A program made the position numbers and the translations under genes. This document shows, one piece after another, positions 32,901 through 43,450 of a stretch of DNA of 64,000 nucleotides. Source of the stretch: Echria macrotheca (taxonomy: Eukaryota; Ascomycota; Sordariomycetes; Sordariales; Schizotheciaceae); assembly GCA_030411725.1 (NCBI GenBank), contig MU839828.1, positions 434,001 through 498,000 on the forward strand, given 5' to 3'. Position 1 is the stretch's first letter. The number at the start of each line of letters is the position of its first letter. The notes beneath the pieces are model-generated. The model did not search any database. It had not been told where the DNA came from and saw nothing but the letters and a program-made list of their open reading frames with translations.

Positions 32901-35155
32901 ATTAAATCCTAAAGCGTAAATAAAATACCTTATTAAATACAAATCTTCTAATATCTACCATATCTAAAACCCCTTAACTAATTAAATTATTAAAACCTAA
33001 AACGCTATATTTAATAAAAAGGAAATAATACTTAATATTTTTAAAAAACTCGCAAATAAAATAATTAAAATAAATCTAAAAAAACTTAAAATATAATTAT
33101 CTACTATATAGCTCTATAAGGAAAATATAATTTAGCAACTAGTAATACTTAATAATAAAAATCCAGTTTTTAATACTATTTATATAAATAAAAAACTAAA
33201 TTTAACTTTTAAATTAACCCTTAAACTAAAAGCTAAAAATAATTTAAAAGTTAAAAATAACCTTAACCTAAGCTAAATAAAGGATTTAAACCTAAATAAT
33301 TATTATATTAATTATTATCTAATACCTTTAAATATTTTTAAATAATTCTTAACTTAAAAGGTATTTTTAACCGTAATTAAAAAACTATAGAATAATCCTC
33401 TAACCCCTTTTTATAAGCTAAAGTTCCTTTTTAACTTAAAAATAAGAACTTAAAAATCAGCTTTTATAATAGGTATACTTATATAATAAAAGCTTTTTAA
33501 AAAAAGCAAGGTTAAAATAAATTAATTAATTAAAAAAAAAGGATTATTTATACTTAATAAATTTAACCTACCAGTACCCTTTAAATTATACTATTAAGTT
33601 CTTTACTATTTAATAAAAAATCAGTTTTTATAAGCTAAAATTAAATACTTTCAAAGTTATTATAAAATTAATATATAATTAAAAATAAACCTTAAAAAAG
33701 CTAAAAATTAATAAATCCTAAATTGTAAATAAATTTATATGTATAAATTTAATGTTAATAAATTCTTTAAGAAATATAAAGCTAAAATAATTGCTAGGGA
33801 AAATTAATAATACCCTATAAATGTAAAAACTTATATTACTATATTTATAATATAAATCTTTAAAATCCTAATAGTACTAATTGTAAGATTTAAACTAAAA
33901 ACAATATAATTTATTATAATTAATACTTTTATAAACGTAAAATTATTTAATCTAATTTTTATAAAAGCTTTTTAAAACTATTAATTACCTAAAAAGATTT
34001 TATAATTTTAAAAGGCATTATATAACTTACGGTAATTATTATTACTTTAGCAATAAAAATTTTGTATAACTTTAAAAAAACTAGGTTTTTACTTAATTTT
34101 ACAAAAACCCTATATTATAATTAAAAATAGTATAATAATATTTTTTTACGTAAATAACCTTATTATTACTTATTGGAAGAAAGATAAAAATAAAACTATT
34201 AATATAATTAACCAGCTAAAAGACTAATATAAACTAACTAATAATACGAAACAAAAATAGTTCCTTAATATTAAAATTATATACAATTAATAAAAAAAAG
34301 ATTTTACTAAACTAAACTACTTACTTAAAAAAAATCTATCGCTTAAATAAGTTAAAAAGCCCTAAAAAAGTCAAAATTCCAATAAATCTAATAAAACTAT
34401 TACCCTATACTAATTTAACTAATTAAGCTTTTATCACCAAATACCAAAAAAAAACCGGATTTATTCTTTATATAACTATTATTAACCGGCTAAACGTTAT
34501 TTTTACCGTATCTTAACTAATCAAATTTAACTATAATCTTAAACCAAAGTATTATAAAACTATAAATTAAATACTAAACTACTTATAAAATACAAAATTC
34601 CTAAATCTAATTCTTAAAAGTAATAATAGCTTTTTAATAGTAAGTAACTTATCCTTTACTAATAATACTATTAATCGGAAAAACTTTTAAGCTTATATAA
34701 TAAAGTTATTCGAAAAAGTAGTTAGTTAACAAGCTAATAAGCAAAATACTATCACAATATTAACAATAAAAGTAAAACTCCTTACTTTAATACAAATAGC
34801 AAAAAAAGCTATTTTTATTAACTACCTATTTACCAACCTATTTATCAGCCTCAACAACCATTATATTACTATCCAATATAATAATAAATAAATAATATAG
34901 CTTATTATAGTTAAAATAACTATACTTATAACCCAACTTTAGTACGTAGATATTTACAATTACTAGCTACGCTAAAAAGTAAAAGGGGTATAATTAAAAT
35001 TATTTATATTAAAACAACAAATATAATAGCCGATAGGCTAACGAAAAGCATAAGTAAGGACCTTTACTAAAGATTTGTAAAGTAAATAAATCTTATAATA
35101 CCAATAACAATACTAAACCCTACCCGTAATAATCCGGATTGGATTTAAGAGGGTA

Positions 35156-35381
35156 TATTAGAATAATTAATACTAACTTAAAGTAGCCAAAACTAACTAG
35201 AAGCTGTGGCAACCACCACATCAGCAATAGTAGCGATAATTTATGGTGTTGACTCACAAGATTGATAATCACAGTAACTAAAGCCCTGGAAGATTCTCAC
35301 AGACTGGCTATAAATAAGGGGCTTCCAGCCGCTGTAGATAGATTGGATCAGATCAGAATTGACACCCTTTTAAATCTGACA
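35156..35381 (+). repeat. 3' LTR
   Basis: 226 bp, beginning TATTAGAATA (the terminal TG has become TA) and ending ATCTGACA. Here the outer, right part keeps G and C bases and the inner, left part is mutated, the mirror image of the 5' LTR. Confidence 0.93.
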
Positions 35382-35386
35382 AAAGA

Positions 35387-36565
35387 TCCGCGCGACAAGT
35401 ACTGCAGGTCCTGCTCCACAGGCTGCGACGCCCACTTTTTCTTTTGCGCCTCTCGCATCTGCTTCTCATGCGCCGTCTCTGGCTTCAAACCCCTCTTTGC
35501 TCGGCATGCGTCCCGGCCGCAGTCTCCTTCTTTACATTTCTTTCTGCTCTCTGTGAGTTTGTGGCAATTTTTCTTTCCACAGAACTGAAAACCCGGTCTG
35601 TCCTGATCGTGGCCACAAGGAACTGAAATACCAGCCCGTCAGAACCAAGCTTTCCAGACAACAGGAAAACTCACATTGGTGAATGACCTTCTTGCACATG
35701 ATTGCGGGTTGCGTCGTGATGGGTGCTTGGAATGTTGGGCGTATAGTCTCGTTAGATCAGGGATCAGGTTGTGTGCGTGTAAGTCGCTGTCGGTATCAGT
35801 ATCGGTAGCTTGCAGTGAGGAATGGCCCCCCAGTTCGGGGTTGACCTGTTACTTTATACCCTCCGCATTGCGCAGGTTAAACGTACATTTTCAGTGCCCA
35901 AGAACAACACGTGGCATGACATCAAGTTCTGCTACAGACCATCTCGCCGGGATGATCATACGGGGCAAAGGCCGCCCTCGGATGAACACCGATATACAGG
36001 ACAAAACTCCTGTGGTACCTTATTGAAATCAAGCATCACGTTCAAACCGCCCTTGTCGGGGATGTTTGATAAAACAGATGGAAAGTAGGAGGAGGTCGCT
36101 TCCAAATCACATGCGCCAAATACGAACCACGCACCAAAACGTCGTTTCATCACCTGTTGCACTCACTACGTCATGCTTGGAAGGGGATATATCTGCATAT
36201 AGCGCGGTATACCGGGTGTGCTACCCGCCGTCGGCTTCTCCGAAACGCATCGGCTCCTCAACACCGAGCAAGCCGAACTGTTTGCTGATCCCCGAGAACC
36301 GATACTTAACACCGTGCTCTTGGGTCCGGTCAACCAACCCAATGTCATCCTCAAGACTGCCTGCCTAATTATTCACCAATAAAATCCCAAAAGATGTGTC
36401 ACTTCCACGAAACCACATGTGAGCCGTCCACTCCCGCACTCGATATCCCGACACCAGGCTTACCAGTTCTTCACCTTTCCAGATGCCTGCGGCTGCAGCT
36501 TCAAAGTCCGCGTATACTGCGCTCGGGGCGAACCCTCATACGGCATCCCCTGTGACAACCAGAAC
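35387..36565. other. Intergenic after the retrotransposon
   Basis: About 1.2 kb of normal composition. Open frames are short and unconvincing. The frame of the following Cys-rich gene extends back to 36419 and could include a 5' exon or untranslated leader. Confidence 0.4.
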
Positions 36566-36829
36566 ATGCAGAACACAGAGTCGGCGAGCTCAGCCCTCTG
36601 CGGGGCTTGCCCAGTTACCACCCCGACATCGTGGGTCTGCTGCTACTGCCACCCCCACACCAGCCGTACTTCTGTTTCCAACCATAAGGTCCTTCCCTTT
36701 TCGGTGAAGCGGTGTCCGCGGTTGGTGGAAAACTGGGAGGACAAGACTACTGGAAAGTACTGGTCATTTACATGCAACCATGAACGCTGTGTGCTTTGTC
36801 GCGTCGTTCACTGGGATCTTGGGGGGTAG
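36566..36829 (+). CDS. Small Cys-rich (W-x-C-C-x-C / C-x-H-E-R-C-x-x-C) protein, about 87 aa
   Basis: From the ATG at 36566 (MQNTESASSALCGACPV) the frame carries SWVCCYCHPH (Trp23, Cys25, Cys26, Cys28) and FTCNHERCVLC (Cys70, His72, Cys75, Cys78) before ending VVHWDLGG. The pairing of W-x-C-C-x-C with C-x-H-E-R-C-x-x-C is the same as in the 239-aa protein at 15 kb, including the identical HERC core, so both probably form the same small zinc-binding fold. An additional C-x2-C (Cys12, Cys15) precedes it. The true 5' end is uncertain because the frame is open back to 36419 and an upstream exon may exist. It lies about 1.2 kb past the retrotransposon. Confidence 0.55.
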   Translation: MQNTESASSALCGACPVTTPTSWVCCYCHPHTSRTSVSNHKVLPFSVKRCPRLVENWEDKTTGKYWSFTCNHERCVLCRVVHWDLGG

Positions 36830-38163
36830 TTGCACATGGGGGTTGGAGCAGAGACACAATGACAGAAGGCTGGAAGAAAGTGACACAGGGGCATGTACTA
36901 GAAGAAAAACAGCACCGCGACAACGAATGGAGACGGGTCCTCATTAACTATGAAGCTGGCTGTTGTAGAGGGAAGCTCCTTCAAGCGCCCAGATCGTCAA
37001 GGTTCCGATTCATACCGTGATATTAGAATGTATTTTTGTAGACTGCATCTGCTTTTTAATACATTTTGAACTCCAAGATCCAAAATCTGTGCATAAACGA
37101 CCCATGTCCACTAGAACCCCGAGAATCTGAACAGGACATAATGTTGGCGATGTCTAGGCAGGTTCCATTCCTCCCCTGCATCTCTGCTCCCACCGAACCA
37201 TGACAAATATACACCCATTAAACCCAAACACCCGAGCTGCGTCCATCCTTCCCGTACCTCTAGGTGTCCATCATCCCGGGGAAGTATGTGAAGCAGTAGT
37301 AGCACCGTGGGTGCCCACACTTCCGCCCGCTCCTGCCCGCGGGCTGCTGGCAGGTTTTGTCTTCAGGTCGGTTCCGAAGCTTTTTAAGAAAGGGGTCGCA
37401 TATGTGGCAGTGCCACTCCTTCCGGTCTCAGGTGCACCATGTCTGGCGACAGGGCGAATTTTGGTCTCCGCGAGTCAAACCTACTTTGTGCGGTTCGGGG
37501 CAGTTAATTCCGCTGACGATGGCGTGGTAGCATGATCTCGTGGTATAGATCGTATCTCCGCACGCGACTATGAAAGAAAGGTTTAATTTTAGCCCCAGCC
37601 ATACTCTAGAGGATGTGATAGTTTGGTGCGGGTTAAATCTTTGTTGCGGAGGTTTGCCTACCTGTAGACTGTTGGGGAAGGCTGAACTCAACGTACATTT
37701 CCATACAGCGGTGTGGCACATCTTTGAGTCCAACGGCGATGGTGAATCACACGCTGAGAATAATGCCGAGAACGTTTGAAGGGAAGAATCTTCTGCTGGG
37801 TCTTTGTTGAGGGTGTAGAAATGCTTAGAGGTCGACCTCGATGTGAAACACAGAACTCTGCTTGACACGGAACCGGCAGCACGCATCGATTTATATCCCG
37901 GCTCCCGACCGTCAAGGTGCACTTTGCAAATAATCCACGATGAGCTGTAAAATTCATTTCCTCCCAACTTCCCACTTCCCAAACTTCGAGTGACTCAATA
38001 CCTACCTACTCGCCATGAACACCAGGCATCGACCATCCACGACCACCACCCCTGTCTCACCATCCCCACAAAGACCTCCAGTTCAACGCCCTAGCTGTCC
38101 ATCCCTCCCTACACTCCCCATCATGCCCCGGGCAAAGACCTAATTCTCTTAGCTACCTACTTC
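36830..38163. other. Intergenic, no supported gene
   Basis: About 1.3 kb. Opposing frames (for example 37428-37982 minus and 37200-37535 plus) have scrambled translations. The final 180 bp are Pro/His-codon-like CCA/ACC-rich DNA at the 3' flank of the BTB gene. Confidence 0.45.
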
Positions 38164-39319
38164 TCACCAAACCCCCTCCTCCCTCAACCGCCGAATCAAA
38201 TCCAACGCCAACTCCCCCCTCAAAATATCCTGCATCTCGCCCACCTCCAACAGCTCTCCATGGCTATACACCAGCCCCGTCACCGCCCGTCTGATATCTT
38301 TGTGATTCTCCTGTCCCAGGAGCGGGGACGAATACACCTCCCCCGCCGCGCGGACGAAGTCGCCCGCGTCCCAGCCGTTGTGCGCCTCGGCCTCGAATTT
38401 TGTGAGTGCCAAAGCGCGCAGCTCTGAGATGCCGTACTTGGCTGAGAGGGAGTATAGCTTCGCGTGGGTGGTGAGTTTCTGCTGCTGCTGTTGCTGCTGC
38501 TGCGGTGTGGTGGTGGTGGTGGGTGCCGCGGGTTGGGTGGTGTCCTCTGCTGCCGGGGCGGGCTCGGGGACTGCTTCGATGGGGGGTTCGGGCGAGTCTG
38601 CCTGTGCCGGGGGTGGTGCGACATCATCTGGACCCCTCGGTGGATCGTCGAGTAGACCTAGTTTGCGGCCCTTCTTGCCCTTCTTTTTCTTTTTCGGGGT
38701 TTCCTTAATGGGGAGGAAGTCGTCGAGTGGTTCGCCGGCCGCGGCGGGCTGGGATGACTCGGTATCCGCTTGTTGGGGAGAGAGCGCTCTCACGGCGGGG
38801 GGATCTTCCGGGGGTTGGATTTCTGCCGCCGCCGCCGCCTCGGGGCCGTGGTCGAAGCCATTGGAGAGAACCACTGGGGACTCGACGCTGAAGCCGCCGA
38901 GGGTGGACTCGTTCTCGGGACACTCCGGGCTTTTGACTTCTAGCAAATCCTCGGGGAGGGTGTCGGAGTAGTCGAGGTTGTAGAGGTACTCGATCACCAG
39001 GTGGACGGCCTGCGGGTCATCTTCTGGCACCTCGATGGTGTTTCCGGATCCCTAGAAATTTTAGAACCCAGACTGTAGGTATTTAGATTCAAAGCCTTAC
39101 GGTGACGGCGAGATCGCGACATTTCTCGGCGAGATACGGGGACCGCGGGCAGACGACAGCTTTGTGGACGGGATACGTCTTGTATGTGCTGACGATGTTG
39201 AGGTCCGAGAACTCGGGTTTGAGGTAGAGCCTGTCTCGTCAGAAGGACTGTCTTGAAGGATCCAGCGGGTCCTACCTTTTCAGGGAGTTGATGAGCTCAT
39301 CATAGTGGCCGGCCGTCAT
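38164..39319 (-). CDS. BTB/POZ-domain protein with poly-Gln/Pro insert, 353 aa
   Basis: Three exons: 39319-39276, 39230-39101 and 39051-38164, with introns of only 45 and 49 bp; phases agree. The BTB domain runs through all three: FSDLNIVSTYKTYPVHKAVV, CPRSPYLAEKCRDL, then IEVPEDDPQAVHLVIEYLYN. It is the fungal stand-alone BTB type, probably acting in protein dimerisation or as an adaptor for Cul3 ubiquitin ligases. The domain is interrupted in the middle of its C-terminal half by about 150 residues of low complexity, with Glu, Pro, Lys (KKKKKGKKGRK) and a run of eight Gln. The usual helical end (LYSLSAKYGISELRALALTK) follows that insert, an unusual placement that makes it longer than most fungal BTB proteins. 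Confidence 0.88.
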
Positions 39320-40361
39320 TTTGAGAGGGTTGAGCTGGCTAGGGGGTGATATTCAACTCGACACGTCTTCGAGCGCCGGACCACCATCAACCAGGGGAAG
39401 GCGAGCCATTATATGCCCGTTTGACAATCGAAGCGGGAGCAACTCTACCTCCGGCTTTCGTCGGCCAGGCCTTTCCCTTCATGCACCCATCAGCTTCGTC
39501 CACCAGTAATGCTCCTGTGCAACCCCGGATACATCGGCCGACACGGGAGCTCAGACAAGGCTCTGGGGAAGCCCAACCGTGCACTTTTGAGGAGCCTCAT
39601 CAGGCCAGTCCGCGCAGCATGGTGTGCGTCCGGCATCACGGCCAGCAAATAACACGCGCAGCGGGTTTCGAAAGGGGGTCTCGCTGGCGGAATACTGGCC
39701 AGTCAATCGAGCGCCTCAGCAGCCTTGTTGCAGCTGCAGTGATGGTTGGTCAATTCGTGCATGTTGAGTGCGGGGAGAGCGGTTGTGAAGTTCCCCAGCT
39801 CACGCTGCTCACGGCAGAACATCTCAGACACAATGGCTGTCCATGAGGGAAATTCCCCGCATTCTGGGCAGCCTGTCTCGCATTCTTGTCGTCGAATTAT
39901 TACCCCTGAAGATCAAAAATCGGGCGATGATGGCGGAGCCGCAGCACATCCAAACGGAGAACTGGCTCCGCAAGGTGGTATCGAGCAAATGGCGACACTT
40001 GGCTGTCCTGATCCAGAAAACAGACGTTGATGGGATGTCTTGTATCGTCCAGGCTCCCACATTCCAGCTGTTAATTACCATTCCAGAGCTGAGCCCCATC
40101 CCCGCACTCTCAACCCGCCAAGTTACCAGGCACGACCACGCCGCCTAAAATAGCCTGCTCCCCCTATGATATTATCCAGATATTGCCAACAGACACCGCC
40201 AGCCCGACCGTTACAACACGCGATGTACGCACTTTATCGTCATCTCGCCGCATCCTGGGGGATTATCCTTGGACCGATGGCGTCCTGCTCCGGAACTTAA
40301 GAACTTCTTCATCCCCGCCCGGTCCTGCCCGACAGCCAGCGTCCACCGCGAATCCACCAAG
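39320..40361. other. Divergent promoter region of the BTB and DUF4419 genes
   Basis: About 1 kb. Overlapping frames on both strands give no recognisable products. No repeat noted. Confidence 0.5.
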
Positions 40362-41675
40362 ATGAAGCCCCAGGTGCTCCTCGTCGCGGGCGCCCTGCCC
40401 CTGGCCCTCAGCAGCGTGGTGATCCTCCCCGGCGGCGACCCGCGGCCCTACACACCCATGAAAGGAATCGACCCCGCGACCGACGTGCAGTCCTTCTTCA
40501 ACACCAGCGCGGAGAACGAATTCCTCTCCAACGGGACCGGCGTGATCATGTCCTCCTTCGCCGACGCCAAAATCAGCGCGGCCGACGGCCTCTACCCCTC
40601 GGGCGACTCCTTCGTCCGCGGCGCCATCCAAGCCTGGGGCGAACACCTCCACCTCGAGATCCGGCCGGACGAGGTCTGGTTTACCATCCTCGTCCAGCTC
40701 AACTTCTACATGAACGCGCACGCCGAGGACCTCCGCCCGCTCTTTGTGGACCACTCCGGCCAGGAGGTGATCTACATCGAGGACCTGACGTGGTATTCCG
40801 TGCTCGAGCGCTTCCAGTACGAGATCCAGGCGCGCGTCAAGACGGCCTGGCTGCTCGACTGGATCCGGCCGAATTTTACGACGACCACGGAAACGGACCG
40901 CATGACGGCCAATGTGCTCATGATGGGCCTCACGCAGGCGTATTTCCGCTTCGAGGGGGGCATTGTCTGCGGGCTGCCGTCTGTGACGCTCCTCGGCGAG
41001 CAGGCCGACTGGGTGGCACTGGTACAAAAACTGGACCGGCTTGCCGAGTTTGGCAAGGAGCCGGCGGACTACGCCGCCAAGTTGAAGCCCATTCTGACGC
41101 GGTTCGTGGCGTCGTTTGTTGCGCCCGACGCGGCCGAGACCAAGGAGTTCTGGAATAACATCGCCGTCGCGCACCGCCTGTCAATCTGCGGCCTGCCGCC
41201 GGTTGAGTTGTCCGGATGGATCACGGGCTTTGTGCACTGGACGGCCGAGGGCAGGCTATTCCCGGTCAAGACGACGGCGGACGGGGGCTACACGATGGAC
41301 AACGTCACCTACGGCGTGGCGGATATCACGCGGCTGCCGGTGGGCTATGCGCGCGCGCCGTTTGTTATGCGTGATTTTAGGGATGTCGCCCGGTTCGAGG
41401 CGTATGTCGCGGCCGGCACGCTGGGGAAGCAGATCACGCCGGGTGCGCCGGCGGGGTATGCGGACGCGGTGCGGCGGACGGGTGGGAATCTGACGCTGCT
41501 GGAGGAGGGGAGTCGGGGGCTGCATACCACGCTCCGGCCGCTATCGGCGTGGATGCTGTATGGCCCGAAGGCGCACAATGACACGGCGCGTGCGTATTGG
41601 CGGGGAGAGTGGGAGACGGATGAGCTGATCTTCAAGCTGCGGCAGGGGCTTGTGGGGGATGTGTGCAGGGCGTGA
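40362..41675 (+). CDS. Secreted DUF4419-family protein, 437 aa
   Basis: A single exon. I start at the ATG at 40362 because it gives a signal peptide (MKPQVLLVAGALPLALSSVV); the in-frame ATG at 40269 would bury it. The mature part matches the DUF4419 pattern: ADGLYPSGDSFVRGAIQAWG, then HLHLEIRPDEVWFTILVQLN, then FYMNAHAEDLRPLFV, and later SICGLPPVELSGWITGFVHW. The family is common in fungi; no biochemical function is established. Several N-x-S/T sites fit a secreted glycoprotein. GC-rich throughout with strong third-position GC bias, which explains the long antisense frame at 40263-41174. It ends VGDVCRA without a GPI signal. Confidence 0.88.
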   Translation: MKPQVLLVAGALPLALSSVVILPGGDPRPYTPMKGIDPATDVQSFFNTSAENEFLSNGTGVIMSSFADAKISAADGLYPSGDSFVRGAIQAWGEHLHLEIRPDEVWFTILVQLNFYMNAHAEDLRPLFVDHSGQEVIYIEDLTWYSVLERFQYEIQARVKTAWLLDWIRPNFTTTTETDRMTANVLMMGLTQAYFRFEGGIVCGLPSVTLLGEQADWVALVQKLDRLAEFGKEPADYAAKLKPILTRFVASFVAPDAAETKEFWNNIAVAHRLSICGLPPVELSGWITGFVHWTAEGRLFPVKTTADGGYTMDNVTYGVADITRLPVGYARAPFVMRDFRDVARFEAYVAAGTLGKQITPGAPAGYADAVRRTGGNLTLLEEGSRGLHTTLRPLSAWMLYGPKAHNDTARAYWRGEWETDELIFKLRQGLVGDVCRA

Positions 41676-43033
41676 GCTGTTTGATGGTTGTCATGGGCGT
41701 GGGCTAGTTGGAGCTCTGCATGTGATAAAAGAGAAAATAAAGTCCGTTGCAACTTGGTAAACCTGACGTGCATCGCAAGAGTTTTGATAAAGGGGAATAG
41801 CTTACCGACAACGTTAAGAGTTAGAAGAATCTCATAGAGGGTGAAATTAATTGTCAAATTGGTGGTTATACGGAATATTCTATCAAATCTCCCTCGCAAA
41901 GTCCTCCGGATGCACTTCGGAAGCCGACATCCCCACGGGGTCGGTGACACGGTGCGCAACCGGTGTTTCTCCGCCGGTTCAACCCGAGCGCAGATCCGGG
42001 GTGTGGGCCGGAGCGAAATTGCGGGGTGACGACCGGGATCTCGGACCCTGGCCGGGCACCCGGGAGGAGCTTAATCCCGGCATCTCATGTGACAGCAAAC
42101 CTTGCCTGCCGTGAGCAGACAAATTCCTCGTCCTGTTCGGACCCCCAAGATGGCGTTTTTTGTTGCGTCGTCCCCCTTTTCATTCCTCCCGACCACCCGA
42201 GTGCGTTCGCGAGTGAAAAACTCCAGAGACAATCCGAGTCCTACTCGCAATTAGACAGCTAATCAGGAGTCGTGGAGAGAAAGTAAGCAAGGCATGCAGT
42301 GTCCGTCCAAACAGCTTGCTTCCTTTGCTACGACGTCAGACGGGGGCGAATTCCAGATTACGGCGCAGCAGGCCGGAAGCATCGCGGTTGGCTGGCAGCG
42401 TTGTGCGACCATTTGCCAAGTGTGCCCCGCTGCTGTCAGCCCCTCGAGGCAGTCGTCGTCCCCCACAAATCGCGCGCCAGCCTTTCCCTGTTCCGTGAAG
42501 CATCCCGCTACGGCTCCAGGGTCCTCGTGCTGAAAGCGGAGCGTCAAGCTTGCGAGCCCATTTCCCTCGGGCCAAGTGATCAAGGGACGAGTGATCTCGT
42601 GGTGACGAAATCCGGAAGGTAATGAGATTAAAATCCTCGCTTGCCCAAACTCGGTGCTTTCCTTCGTGGCTGCACCGATCGCCGACCTGCCGACCGGTCA
42701 ACAGCTCACCTGCACATTGCAACGCTACCAACCTTTTCCCTGGGGGTTGGTTTAAATGTCCGGACCCCCCATGATTCCCCGGACGAAGGCTTAACACTTT
42801 GTTGGTTCTTTCCTCCCTTCCACAAAGGATCTCTTACCTTCGAGAGAGATTTCTTTTGCCGACGCTGACACTTTTACCCCGGAGTCAGCTCAGCTCAGCT
42901 CGACGCCCGCACCCGTCAGCACTTTCCAACGCACGACATCGGCGCCCCGTCATTTTGCGACGGCGCGATTCTCCAGCTCAGCCGCCGCCCCACCCGCAAT
43001 TCGCATCATCTCTCAAATCCAAAAGATCACAAA
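41676..43033. other. Intergenic, promoter of the following gene
   Basis: About 1.4 kb. No convincing gene on either strand. The last 200 bp are pyrimidine- and CAGCTC-rich, as in fungal promoters and leaders, and lead to the ATG at 43034. Confidence 0.45.
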
Positions 43034-43450
43034 ATGGTCTGCTTCGGCTGGTTCAGCAAGAAGAAGAAGGGGAAGCCAACGACGATAAAAGAGAAAATCG
43101 ACGATGTCGTCGCCTCCCGCCCGCAACACCGCCGCGACGCCAGCTACGTCTCCCTCGAGAAACCCCTGCTCTTCGCCTCAGGGCCGGCCGCCCGCGCCAC
43201 CGCTGCGCTCCCGCCTGCCATCGCATCGCTCAAACCGATCGCGCACCCCGGGTACTCGGCCTACGCGGCCGCCGCAGACGGGAAGGGGCCGCAGGATGGT
43301 GGAGAGCTGAGGCATCGCGGTGTCGGGCGGACAGGACCAGCAGATGGCGACACAGGGCCAGACGATGAAGAGAGCAAGAAGGCGGACGCGGCGAGGCGCA
43401 AGGCGGAACAAGAGGAGCAGGAGCGGCTGGACTTTTTGCAGTGGATGTGA
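43034..43450 (+). CDS. Small charged protein with Cys/aromatic N-terminus, 138 aa
   Basis: A single exon after a good AAA-ATG context. The N-terminus MVCFGWFSKKKKGKPTTIKE pairs a hydrophobic/Cys cap with a poly-Lys stretch. Such an end could anchor to membranes by palmitoylation of Cys3 plus electrostatic attraction; this is inference. The middle is Ala/Pro-rich with KPIAHPGYSAYAAAADGKGP. The C-terminus is acidic then a charged helix (DAARRKAEQEEQERLDFLQWM) that could form a short coiled coil. I do not recognise a named family, although proteins of this shape are widespread in Sordariomycetes. It precedes a 3-kb gene-free stretch. Confidence 0.6.
   Translation: MVCFGWFSKKKKGKPTTIKEKIDDVVASRPQHRRDASYVSLEKPLLFASGPAARATAALPPAIASLKPIAHPGYSAYAAAADGKGPQDGGELRHRGVGRTGPADGDTGPDDEESKKADAARRKAEQEEQERLDFLQWM

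Larger units (their letters stand above)
29737..35381 (+). mobile_element. Full-length Ty1/copia LTR retrotransposon, heavily RIP-mutated
   Basis: A 5645-bp element bounded by 226-bp LTRs and flanked by the 5-bp target duplication AAAGA (29732-29736 and 35382-35386). The interior is extremely AT-rich and has no open frames, yet copia-type remnants can still be read on the plus strand. The reverse-transcriptase active-site region reads as YVNNLIITY near 34145-34175, with Asn where Asp is normal. A patch near 34500-34565 resembles the conserved segment after the RT domain. An RNase H-end signature with ADRLTK lies at about 35003-35090, just before the 3' LTR. A polypurine stretch (AAGAGGG, about 35147-35153) precedes the 3' LTR. 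The domain order (RT and RNase H last) fits Ty1/copia. Substitutions look like C-to-T and G-to-A, as in repeat-induced point mutation. The element is dead. Confidence 0.93.

Noticed and set aside
29737..35381. AT-rich block considered as centromere, mitochondrial insertion or plasmid
   Set aside because: Matching LTRs, a perfect 5-bp target duplication and readable copia RT and RNase H traces explain it fully.
40263..41174. 303-codon minus-strand frame opposite the DUF4419 gene
   Set aside because: Product is His/Arg/Gly-rich with no domain; the plus strand has signal peptide and family motifs.
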